Assembly: GCA_025642065.1 (NCBI GenBank)
Contig: JAODUP010000422.1
Coordinates: 62,001-126,000 of the forward strand
DNA length: 64,000 bases
Direction of reading: 5' to 3'
From: Paralvinella palmiformis
Taxonomy: Eukaryota > Annelida > Polychaeta > Terebellida > Alvinellidae
Shown: positions 23,643-33,604 of the stretch, one piece after another
Layout: each line of letters starts with the position of its first letter
Numbering within the stretch: position 1 is the first letter of the stretch
The notes under the pieces: model-generated
What the model was told of the DNA's origin: nothing
What the model saw: the letters and a program-made list of their open reading frames with translations, nothing else
Database searches by the model: none
Program-made: the position numbers and the translations under genes

Positions 23643-26486
23643 AAGACTATGAAAACATACGAGCAAAGAAAAGAATCATAAAGAACAGTGTCAAATTAGA
23701 AGCATATAACAACCAGTCAATACCGTGTGTAGGAATGACAAGGCTTACCCTCACACTGAAACACAAGACATATAAAGTTATGTTTGCAGTCGTAGACACA
23801 GATAACATTGCACTTTTAGGAAAAAACACCTGTATTCGCCTAGGATTGGTGAAACGAATATATGCTATAAACAGTCCAGGAATTAAACAACTGGTCCAGG
23901 AATATGATGATGTGTTCAAAGGCATCGGATGCCTACAGGTGAAACATCACATTGAACTTAAAGAGGAAGCATCTCCGGTGGTACATGCGCCACGAAAAGT
24001 TCCAATCTCATTGCGCAATAGACTGCACAAAGAGTTGAACAAACTTGAAAAACTAAACATTGTTTCTAAAGTGGATGAGCCTACAGATTGGGTTAATTCA
24101 CTGGTGATCGTAGAGAAGAAAACTGGTCAACTTAGATTGTGTATTGATCCACGTGACCTAAATAAGAATATTAAACGTGAACATTTTCATCTACCAACTA
24201 AGATAGAGATTACAGCCGAGATGGCTGGAGCTAAGTGGTTTATTAAGCTAGATGCTTCAAATGGATTCTGGCAGATTGAGCTGGACAAGCCCAGTGTCAG
24301 ATTATGTACATTCAATACACCATTTGGACGGTACTGTTTCAACCGACTACCGTTTGGAATATGCTCAAGTCCTGAGGTATTCCATAAACCAGTCTCGCAA
24401 ATGTGTGCAGGGATAGATGGCGTGCAAGTGTTCATAGATGACATAATTATCTGGGGCAGAAACAAAGATCAACATGATCAACGTGTCAAAATCGTCCTGG
24501 ATCGTATACGAAAATCAGGACTGAAACTAAACAGAAACAAATACCAATTTCAAGTACAAAGCATCAGCTTTCTTGGAGACAAGCTGACAACTGAGGAAAT
24601 ACAACACCAAAACATATTGATGAACTCCAAACACGCCTTGGTTTGATAAAGTATCTAGGCAGGTTTATCCCTAACTTGTCAGCTGAAACAGCAAACATCA
24701 CAGAACAGATGTGGAATTCCGGTGGACATCTACACATGAAGCTGAGTGGAATTATGTTAAACAAGTGATCGTGTCTGAGCCAGTTCTTAAATTTTACGAT
24801 CCATCGCTACCAACAATGATATCTTCAGATGCGTCCAAAGACAGCATTGGAGCTGTCCTCCTACAAGAATATAATTCTCGTTGGCACCCAGTATCATTTG
24901 CATCGCGCACACTAACAAGTGCAGAAATGCGTTATTCGCAAATAGAAAAAGAAACCCTTGGAATTGCATTTGGATGTGAAAAAGTTCACCAGTATATTTA
25001 CGGTAAAGAAATAATACTAGAGAAAGACCACAAGCCACTCATCAGTATTGCAAGACGTAACTTATCACACTGCCCATCCAGGATCCAAAGATTATTACTA
25101 AAACTTCAGCCATACACATTTGAACTGATCTTCACGCCTGGCAAGCATTTAGTATGGGCTGATCTATTGTCCCGTGCATCAAACCCGAATCGTGAGAGTT
25201 CGGCTGAAGTAGAAGTACACGTAGACATGATTGTCAACTCACTTCCTGTCGGCGAACAGAAGTGGGAGGACATATCTCGTGAAACTAAAACAGACTATAA
25301 ACTTTCACAAGTGCTGAAACATGTTCTAGATGGATGGTCTGGCCCATGTGCTCGTTTATGTCAACCATACTACAGTTTTAGTGAAGAAATATCTTTAGTG
25401 AATGGTGTACTCCCGAAGGGCCAGAGGATAATAGTACCCTCCCCTATGCAATCATTCATGCTAAGTCGTTTGCATGATGGACATATGGGTATTGGCCAAA
25501 CATGAACAATGATATATCAAACATGGTCATGTCCTGTACTCCATGTCAGCGACATCAGAGGTCCCAGCAGAAGAAGCCGATCATACAACATGACCAGACA
25601 AAACCATGGGAGAAGATTGGTATGGATCTATTCCAGCTAGGAAACAAGACATATTTATTAGCAATCGATTACTACTCAGAATGCCCAGAAATTGCATTGC
25701 TCACAAACACAACATCAGACACTGTAATTACACATGCTAAATCCATGTTTGCATGTCATGGAATTCCAGAACAAGTGATCAGTGACAATATTCCCCCAAT
25801 TCAGCTCGGAATGTTTCCGTTTGTTTGCAAGAGAATATGGTTTTGGTCACACAACATCAAGCCCAAGATATCCCCAGTCTAATGGTATGGCAGAAAAGGG
25901 TGTAGGAATTGTAAAAAATCTGTTTACTAAGGCCATAGAATCAGGAAACGACCCATATCTTGCACTACTTAATTACAGATCCAGTCCACTGGCATGTGGA
26001 TACTCCGCAACAGGATTCCCAGATTATCGGACCACATTAATGTATGTGGTGGTGGTGTTGTTAATGCAAAAATTTCAAAATAGCACTCGTAACTATTATA
26101 ATAAAAGTGCTAAGGAGCTTAAACCCCTGAAGCATGGTGATATTGTGCGTATCCAGAATGATATAAACACTGTTGGAGTAGATTGGCACAAGTGATCAGT
26201 AAGCCCAAGATCTTATAATGTTATTACTGAGGATGGGCAAAGTTTCCGTACGAATAGGAGACATCTCAGGAAGACACAGGAGCAATTTCATTACAAAGAT
26301 GAGTATGCTTCTCACTCAGATGAGCATGTTACAAGTACAACACAACCAACATCCCAATCAGCAGATCCTATTATGCCTGCAGTCAATCACACTGCTGGTC
26401 CAGAGACTGTAGAGCAGCAGCCTGTAGCACAGAGACGTAGCTCCCGTCCAGTGAAAGTGCCACAGATATTGAAAATCACATGTTAA
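23513..26486 (+). pseudogene. pol: pol of the Mag-like gypsy element (protease, RT, RNase H, integrase), frame-broken
   Basis: Protease: LDTDSQMDILPL near 23610-23640; the usual DTG has become DTD. RT: LDASNGFWQIELD, RLPFGICSSPEVF and the catalytic FIDD at about 24436, open from 23513 to 24646. The frame then moves at about 24600-24620 (DELQTRLGLIKYLGRFIPNL) and again at about 24710. RNase H: DASKDSIGAVLLQ to HKPL, open 24711-25505. Integrase: the frame moves near 25500; CTPCQRH, then MDLF and SDN acidic residues; another shift at about 25795 in a C-run; then SPRYPQSNGMAEKG with the catalytic Glu. An in-frame TGA lies at 26193. The C-terminal tail with RRHLRKTQEQ ends at TAA 26484-26486. Several breaks look like losses of tens of bases rather than single-base slips (inferred from typical family spacing). 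Confidence 0.85.
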
Positions 26487-26801
26487 TTGGTTTATTTACT
26501 ATGTATTATATTGATTGATTACATTGCATGATATCCAATTATCTGACATTATATAGATATATATGAGTATTGTGAATTAGATGTGAGAATATATTTTCAT
26601 AGTTTATGTGCTAGCAAATTATTCAGCCATTTATCATTCAATATCTTGCATACATTATTACAATTTTAGCATTGCTATGGATAAACTTTGGTCTCTATAT
26701 TATGATAAAATTACTGAAATCTTTCCTAAATAAGATGATTATAAATTGTAGATTTTATTACAACAAATAGAGTAATTAGCAACACCTAACCCGTTAATAT
26801 T

Positions 26802-26816
26802 GAAAACAAGGGAAGA
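26802..26816 (+). promoter_or_regulatory. Polypurine tract of the LTR retrotransposon
   Basis: GAAAACAAGGGAAGA abuts the TG of the 3' LTR. One pyrimidine interrupts an otherwise all-purine run, as expected for the plus-strand priming site. Confidence 0.75.
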
Positions 26817-26940
26817 TGTATTGATAATAGGAAAGTTACTTTTATATGTATTGCCACTTAAGTCACCGCAGATACATTGTTATTGGAGATATCGGCTGGA
26901 GTTATACGGCAACACCAGATGTTGTTCATATAATAATACA
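26817..26940 (+). repeat. 3' LTR, 124 bp
   Basis: Second copy of the LTR, 13 bp longer than the 5' copy. Ends AATAATACA and is followed immediately by transposase-like sequence. Confidence 0.88.
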
Positions 26941-27235
26941 AATACTGCTCGTTGACAGCACTCATTCCAGCTTGGTTCTACAGAAGAAACAATATCATGC
27001 TATATTGTTAAATTGTTTCTTGGCCCATGCGTCTTATCTGATGCAGTCATGTGACAAGGGTTTCTTCGCCCCACTCAAAACCTCATGGAAGATAACGGTC
27101 CGTGTTTACCAATTCGAAATTCTTGGTCAGGCAGTTACTAAACACAGCTTCTCAAAGGACCACATCTCCTGTCACAGATTAACATGTTTACTAATAGTCG
27201 TGACAAATTTCATTAAACTATCTTGATTGACATGT
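26941..27235 (+). pseudogene. pogo/Tigger-like transposase remnant, 3' part
   Basis: Directly after the LTR the frame reads ILLVDSTHSS, matching the second catalytic Asp block of DDE_1 transposases. It continues through ILLNCFLAHASYLMQSCDKG (normally LPPHTSHLLQPLD) and FFAPLKTSWK, to GQAVTKHSFSK. It continues the segment that stops at 22463, so one transposase gene was split by the LTR element. The longer ORF covering 26846-27226 only appears intact because it reads through the LTR. Confidence 0.8.
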
Positions 27236-27879
27236 AACCCCTACATGTAGGCCTAGTTCTTCCCAAGTGTATTGTTTCATAAATACAACATGGAGCTGAG
27301 GTATGTGTGTATGTGCATATATCACCGAGTATCTTCACATTTATGTACAGGTATGAAGATATGATCTACTCTGAAACACCGTGAAAAAATAATATAACTT
27401 AAAATTAGCACACATCATGATGATGATCACGCAAACATTTCTTTTCACGAAGCACAAATATGTTTATCATCATAAAGACATGTCTACAACAGGCATCCGT
27501 TGATCTGCGGATATGTCTGCGGGTCCCACAAATTACATAAAGTGATTGGATGATACATGGCCACAATTGGGAAGTTATATATGAGAGATAGATGAGTAAA
27601 CATACATAGGACGAAACTGAAGACGTGGGGCAAAAACTGGATCAAAGTTCACTGATATATTACGGTTACTACTCCCCTCTTCTAAATATTCTAGTTCTTT
27701 TCTGTTGTGCTAAAATCACATTTTACATGATAATATTGTACTCATTTGTGTCTTAATAGGAAAAACAAATTACTAAAAAAAATCAAAAAGAGAATCATCT
27801 AGATATATACAGCCAAGCATTCATCAATCAATGTCAACCCTAAAAGAGAAAAGTTAAATATTAGTACACAACAGACATG

Positions 27880-27985
27880 GGATCAATTCCATTTTGTCAA
27901 TTCCAATTCCACTCAATTCTATTTGGTCAATTCCACTTCAAATTTATCAATTCAATTCCAATTCTAAATTTTTCAATTCCAATTT
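27880..27985. repeat. AATTCCAATTCC-type degenerate simple repeat
   Basis: Runs of CAATTCCAATTC with interruptions. The same motif recurs at about 28700-28765. A similar GGAATTGGA-rich patch occurs at about 59770-59865. Confidence 0.6.
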
Positions 27986-28059
27986 CGGTTTTTTCCGACT
28001 TTTTTGGCCTAATACTTTTTACCATGACTGGGTACTCCGAGTTTTGGATCAATTTGGTT

Positions 28060-28660
28060 CCAGTATATTGGTAACACCACATGTAAGTGTTAAAGTGGTA
28101 AAACAATAGCGCAAGCCTAACCACAAGGTGCTTTTAGCTAAAGAACTATTTGATGATATTAAGTGATGGATCATAGTCTTTGGTGTATCCCCATGTAAGG
28201 GTGTATTTTGTAATCATTTTATATTCCACTGTCCAGTAGGAGCCTTGAAACGAGTGTTGTTGCTTAGTTCCACCCAGCAGCGGTCAGATCCTGTATTTAC
28301 TTTCACAACCCTGCTGGATACTAAACCACTGACATATGGCAAGTTTACAAAATATATCAAATGGTTATTAAAATAGTTAGGTCTGGGGACAGGCTATAGT
28401 AGTCACAGTTTGAGGAAAGGAGGGGTAAGTTTTGGCTCCAGATTGGCATTCCTGGTGAGATGATAAAATTAATTAATTCCTAAATAGCAATATCCTATAT
28501 AGGTTACAGGTATAATACGTGGTGGTGTCAGGGTCTTGGGGGCGGAGCCCACGGTATCCAGACCATTTCAATTGGTCGGTGTGCGTACCTGATATATACA
28601 GTTCTGGATCATTATGGTTATAATATATTAGTAACACCACATGTAAGTGTTAACATTGTA
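28060..28660. repeat. Region bracketed by a direct repeat of about 30 bp
   Basis: TTGGTAACACCACATGTAAG at 28069 and TTAGTAACACCACATGTAAG at 28629 are near-identical and both continue GTGTTAA. Together with the AATTCC-rich blocks outside them they bracket a recombinase-like fragment, as in an element with split direct repeats. Element identity is inferred. Confidence 0.5.
28160..28520 (+). pseudogene. Tyrosine-recombinase fragment (DIRS/Crypton-type element)
   Basis: One frame reads CPVGALKRV, then SDPVFTF, then PLTYGKFTKYIKWLLK, and after a stop GLGTGYSSHSLRKGGVSFGS. The HSLRKGG motif is the conserved H-x-x-R box of tyrosine recombinases. After a frameshift IGIPGEMIKLI continues the expected helix. 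DIRS-like retroelements and Cryptons carry such enzymes in animals. The catalytic Tyr region is not recognisable and the piece is non-functional. Confidence 0.55.
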
Positions 28661-28873
28661 AAAATGGTAAATTAATTTCTGGATTTAATTTTTGTTTGTT
28701 GGAAACTTCAATTCCAATTCCAAACTTCTCAATTCCAATGTCGGGATTGGAATTGACCATCAAATCCAATGATGTGTTATCGGGAGTCTAGGAAAACTCT
28801 GGCCCAGAACATCAAAACCTATACATCCTTTAAAACCTATACCTCTATTAATCTATGCAAAATTAAATCAATG

Positions 28874-28905
<32 letters not shown>

Positions 28906-29424
28906 GGGCTACTCATCAGCCTGTGCGGCCGAGTTAATCCGCTTTTCGTACGTGACGAATATATCACACCCACAGGGAAGAAAACAAAAGAGTACCTTTT
29001 GACAATACAGTTCGCAGTGTATGTGGTTGAATAGTAGGTTAACATACTGTAAATCGGCAAATGGTGGCGACGTTTCTTGGTTCTAAAATTATCGAATTTC
29101 GTCATTTTAACGGTAATGTAGTCTGGACTATCTGTGTAAAGTCACGAATATTGTCTCAAATCACACCTTCAAAACACATCTACACCTGTAATTTCTTATA
29201 ATTCACACTATAAAAGCAAACACATTGTCACTCGCAGGCCTACTGATTCTTATCCAATCGTGTTTGCTGTGGTTCAAAGGTAAACCTATACATAAGGTCA
29301 ATGAAATCTAGTCAGCACACTAATGATAACCCCGCTGCTTAAGAGACCTTAGTTGGATAAGGAAGAGATGAAGAATTATCGTCCTATTTATAACCTCCCT
29401 TTCACCTCTAAAAAGGTAGTAACA

Positions 29425-29510
29425 CACCTCGGATATGCCCATGCAGAGATTCGAACACGGTGGTAGTGACCTGTGGTCAGACACACTACCGCTAGACCAT
29501 GAGGGCGCCC
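29425..29510 (-). mobile_element. tRNA-derived SINE, copy B, head only
   Basis: Matches the tRNA-like head of the other copies on the reverse strand: box B as GATTCGAACAC on the plus strand and box A region as CACTACCGCTAGACC. The body is missing or too diverged. Confidence 0.7.
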
Positions 29511-29780
29511 AGGACTATTCCAGGACTAGTATTAAAATGAAGTATATTCCAGGATATGTGCAAAACCGTGTTTATAATGACTAATTCAATTTTTAACAAC
29601 CTCACCACACAACTACAAGAAACTAAAAGGCAATTATTTTCAAACATATGATGATGCTCGTCATTGAAGATGTCTGCAGTGTTGTCATTTTGGTTTATTT
29701 TAAGACATATTATATAAACCGAACAAATGTGTGCGCACAAACTTTTCTTTTTGCATGGAATTTTGTTGTCGTTTTAAAAG

Positions 29781-30165
29781 TATGGATTTTCTTAACGATA
29801 CATGGAACTCTACACATAAAAAGGATTATTTAAATTGTCAGACCTGGATTTTTAAAAGTATGGATTTTCTTAACGATACATGGAACTCTACACGTAAAAA
29901 GGATTATTGAAATTGTCAGACCTGGATTTTTAAGTATGGATTTTCTTAACGATACATGGAACTCTACACATAAAAAGGATTATTTAAATTGTCAGACCTG
30001 GATTTTTAAAAGAATGCATTTTCTTAATGATACATGGAACTCTACACATAAAAAGGATTATTTAAATTGTCAGACCTGGATTTTTAAAAGAATGCATTTT
30101 CTTAACGATACATGGAACTCTACACATAAAAAGGATAATTTAAATCGTCAGACCTGGATTTATTT
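29781..30165. repeat. 78-bp minisatellite, five units
   Basis: Units begin at 29781, 29859, 29935, 30013 and 30091, lengths 78, 76, 78, 78 and about 75 bp. The core is GATACATGGAACTCTACAC followed by a GTCAGACCTGGATTTTTAAA-like end. Because 78 is divisible by three, the last three units give an open frame repeating FLNDTWNSTHKKDYLN. The 76-bp unit breaks the frame upstream. I do not regard it as a gene. Confidence 0.9.
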
Positions 30166-30366
30166 TGTAATCCATTATAATTAAATAAAATTACGAACAA
30201 ATGCTTGTGGGTATTCTCATGAAACTAACAACCATCATGTGATGACTAATATGCAACTGAATGGTCTAGGCATACCACCCAGATTAAAAATGATTACAAA
30301 GAGGTATTTAAAGCAGAATGGAGACACTTTCATATAGAAAAGCACAAACACATGAAAATAGTCAGC

Positions 30367-30372
30367 TTTATT
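30367..30372 (-). terminator. Candidate polyadenylation signal of Acinus
   Basis: AATAAA on the minus strand, about 680 nt beyond the Acinus stop. It is the nearest canonical hexamer I see downstream of the stop, so transcript end near 30.3 kb is a reasonable inference. Confidence 0.4.
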
Positions 30373-30596
30373 TTATCTTTTCACAGAAAACATGAGGTTT
30401 GAAACGGGATGCAAACTATCTTTTTTTTAAATTACTGTAGCCATATTATTGGCATAACTAATCAAGTGTATGGTGAGCACTGTAACAAATAATTAAGTAG
30501 TGTGGTAGGCTACACACGCTTTAAAACAGACCATCACCCTGCAACAGATGGCTTTGCTTAATCTGGGAATAAACTGACACGTGAGTGTAGCTTTTT

Positions 30597-30690
30597 GTTG
30601 TTTTACAGACACATTCGTTTAGCCAGTAAGCTAAACTGGTCAATCAAACTCCAAAGGTAAATAAGGGGAAGTAAAGAACCAGGGAAGTAC
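30597..30690 (-). mobile_element. Decayed SINE body, copy C
   Basis: TTGTTTTACAGACACATTCG with TAAGCTAAACTGGTCAATCA and CTCCAAAGGTAAATAAGG aligns by eye with the body of the SINE copies at 39.0 and 55.0 kb. The tRNA head is absent. Confidence 0.45.
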
Positions 30691-31049
30691 TGTAGCAAAA
30701 AATATTTCTTATAAGTAATAAAAAAGTTGTGTGTTCCGTGAGATGTATAGTTTGTATACAAGAACAAATAATAACAAAAACTAAGACATGTCCAATTTAA
30801 TATACACAGAGAGCTATGAACAAATACGATGATATACATTTTTAATTCGAGTAACTGTTCAAAAGATGGCTAAAATAAGAACAACATAATTATTATTAAA
30901 CAAAACCATTTCATTTCTGTATCTTTTCCGACATCACAATCCAGTTACCTTATGCGTTGACTGAACATGTCCGATGACTTAACAATGAATGATACAATAA
31001 ATGGTTAAAATGAATTGCTACACTTGGAAGTAAACACACTGAGGAGAGA

Positions 31050-31755
31050 TTATCGTCTTCTCACGGGTGGACTGGGACTCCTACCACGTCTTGTACCACC
31101 TCTACGATCACGATCTCGGCTGTGTCTGTTGCGTTCCGCCCTTTCTTTGCTACGTTCCTGAAGACATAAAAACAGAAATCAGATAATTGTAATGAAGACA
31201 TCAAAAACAGATCAAGAAACACTATTCTTCACAAACAATTTCTTGACTAGAAGGTGAAAATCATTATAACAAGCATCCGCAAGATTCCGCTAATTTAAAT
31301 ATTAAGGCTTTTCCAATGTTGTCAGGAAATAACCTCCCAAATTTCCATTTAATAAACAACCTGTAATATGATTTAAAAAATTAACTACTTATTGAATAAG
31401 ATATTTCGCTTTTTCCACATGATCATGTCTCACCCGTCTTCTGGCTTCTTCACGTTTCTTTCTCTCTGCTTCATTCCTTTTAATCCTCTCTTCTCGTTCC
31501 TTTTCCAATTGTAGCTTCTTCTGTTTCTTCATCAGGTCACGTTCAACCACCTAAAATGATCAGTTGGCCGATGTTAAGGGATTTGTTCATAAATTGAATA
31601 GAATTAAATGTGATAGAATGTTAGACAACTGAACAATCAACCAAATTACAAGTTTTAAATTAAACCTAAGAATCACCATTTTAAAGAAACTAGCAGTTTG
31701 CATCCCATAACAAAAATGAATCAGTATTAACTTTTTTTATTTAAAACTTATTATA

Positions 31756-31794
<39 letters not shown>

Positions 31795-33604
31795 CAAGAG
31801 TGAGTTATTATATCAGTCACAATTTTAATGATCAGTGGAAATGGGGACAGAATGAAATGTTGAAACATCAAGAACATGATTAAGTGATCAAACATAATAA
31901 TTGGTATCAAAACAACAAACCTGTTCTTCTGTGAGTGGTAACCAATAGATACAAGGTGTGGCCTTTGTCTTACGGAAAAGATCATCTAACAACTTGGCTG
32001 GAGGTTCCTCAACTTCAACTTTATCTAAAGTAAATAGAATCAAAGTTACCATCTACAGTAATGTTTTCATTTCTGACCCATGTTACCAAACCATATCACA
32101 GTCAGAGTTACTTCTAGGATTCAGGTACTTGTTCATAAAGTGTGGGGTACTATTGAGAAATGGTAGGAAAATTGTGAAACTGTAAATTATAATTCTCAGG
32201 TGTAATGAGGCTATTATATAATTCTAATCAAAATCTATGGTCAGACTAAGTGCATGATTTAATCTTTTATTAAGGCACGATCATAGGCCAACTGATAATA
32301 TAATAACATTATAACATTTCTTTATAATATGGATGTCACCCAGAGATGTATATGACAATCTATACCTAAGATGATTTAATGTCAGTTATTTCCGCAAAAA
32401 TCAAAACCATCACCAATCACTGGGCTGGTGTGGTTTAATTTGTGTAGCTTATTATGAACCATAAAGTAACATTTAAACTCTTACACTAGTACTTTTTCAC
32501 ACAAGTACAACTCAGATTGGTAAGTGACTATTGGAAGTTTTGATATATTACACTGTGGTATTAAATTCATCCAAATTATATTAATATTTGTATGTATACG
32601 TGACTCTGCAAACAACACATTGGTGTGCCCTTAAAATATGAAAAGTAACATCACAAATTATTCTGTAGATTTTGTTAATTCAAGTTCAAACTTTAAATTC
32701 ACAAATATTTTATTGCAAAATATGAAGAGGTATTTATTTAGTATGAATTCTAGAATGGAACTATCCCAATCTTTTTACTAGTAATGTTGCTATAGTTCGA
32801 TTAATTTTAATCAACACCATTTTGGGACACAAAACTTAAAAACAATTTGGTATAGAAATATAAAAATATTACTACATATCTATAAAATTATGTAATCTGA
32901 AAAAACAATATATACCCTTCTTTTGAGATCGTTCCTTGGTTTTTTCTCGTCTGTGTTCATCTCTTCGTGATCGTTCATGAGATGACCGTCGTCTGGTACG
33001 AGATATTTCTCTATCACGAGACCTAAAAATAATGATATAAAAATGTCTAACATTATGTAAAACAATGAAATTTGTTTTTACAAAATACATGGAAGGAGAG
33101 TGAGTACTATTACAACACAGACTACACCATTAATGGCATGCAAAGAATTTGTAAAATTGCTATAACACCTATCACTTTCCTGTGTTTAACTTGGTCATTT
33201 CATATCCTTTGATTTGGAGATGTTAATTTATTATGCACAGTTTATATTAAAAGTATTTCACAACCTCAAAAGCCTGAAAATGCTTTTACTACGAAATTAC
33301 AAATTAAGTATACCTTTAATCCTATTACTAATGTAATACTTTACTAGAAACAAATTAGTTTAGACCCTGACCTTGATCTAGAGGCACTCTGGCGTATTTT
33401 ATCCCTATCCCATTCTCGTATCTCTGGTCTTTTTTTCTCGACCTCTTTCACCTCATCACGTCTTCTCTTCCTTTCTCTCTCGCGTTCTCTTTCCGAATCT
33501 GCCTCAACTTTCTCTACAGGTCTCTTAACTGGTTTCTCCTCCTTTTCTTTAACTGGTACTTTTGGTTTAAATGGACCTTGTTCACCACTCTTGTAAAAGT
33601 CAAA
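31050..33604 (-). CDS. ACIN1: Acinus exons 16-20: basic region, RSB motif and RS/RG tail
   Basis: Exon 33372-33604 encodes FDFYKSG and [15 protein letters not shown]. Exon 32916-33022 is RS/RE-rich. Exon 31921-32024 encodes [20 protein letters not shown] then LPLTEEQ, the RNPS1-SAP18-binding (RSB) motif that nucleates the ASAP complex. Exon 31434-31550 is a charged helix ([14 protein letters not shown]). Exon 31050-31157 ends [16 protein letters not shown] with TAA at 31050-31052. The donor at 31919-31920 (GTTTGT) is non-consensus, but the frame is kept. Confidence 0.93.

Larger units (their letters stand above)
22464..26940 (+). mobile_element. Mag-lineage-like Ty3/gypsy LTR retrotransposon, 4,477 bp, defective
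   Basis: Bounded by direct repeats 22464-22574 and 26817-26940 that start TG and end CA. A primer-binding site follows the first and a purine tract precedes the second. It contains gag with two zinc knuckles, then protease, RT, RNase H and integrase blocks in gypsy order. Very short LTRs and the CX2CX3HX4C + CX2CX4HX4C knuckle pair fit the Mag lineage, which includes short-LTR elements of insects, echinoderms and molluscs (established knowledge; assignment inferred). The LTRs differ by about 3 substitutions and one 13-bp indel, so insertion is fairly recent, yet pol is broken in several places. Flanks ACTAC and AATAC are at best an imperfect 5-bp target duplication. Confidence 0.88.

Noticed and set aside
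22459..26945. Target-site duplication for the gypsy element
   Set aside because: ACTAC and AATAC match at four of five bases only; not strong enough to assert.
26846..27226. 126-codon ORF as a gene
   Set aside because: It starts inside the 3' LTR and only then enters the transposase relic; an accidental fusion.
29936..30184. 82-codon ORF as a small repeat protein gene
   Set aside because: It is only the in-frame part of a 78-bp minisatellite; neighbouring units break the frame and there is no start-context or transcript evidence.
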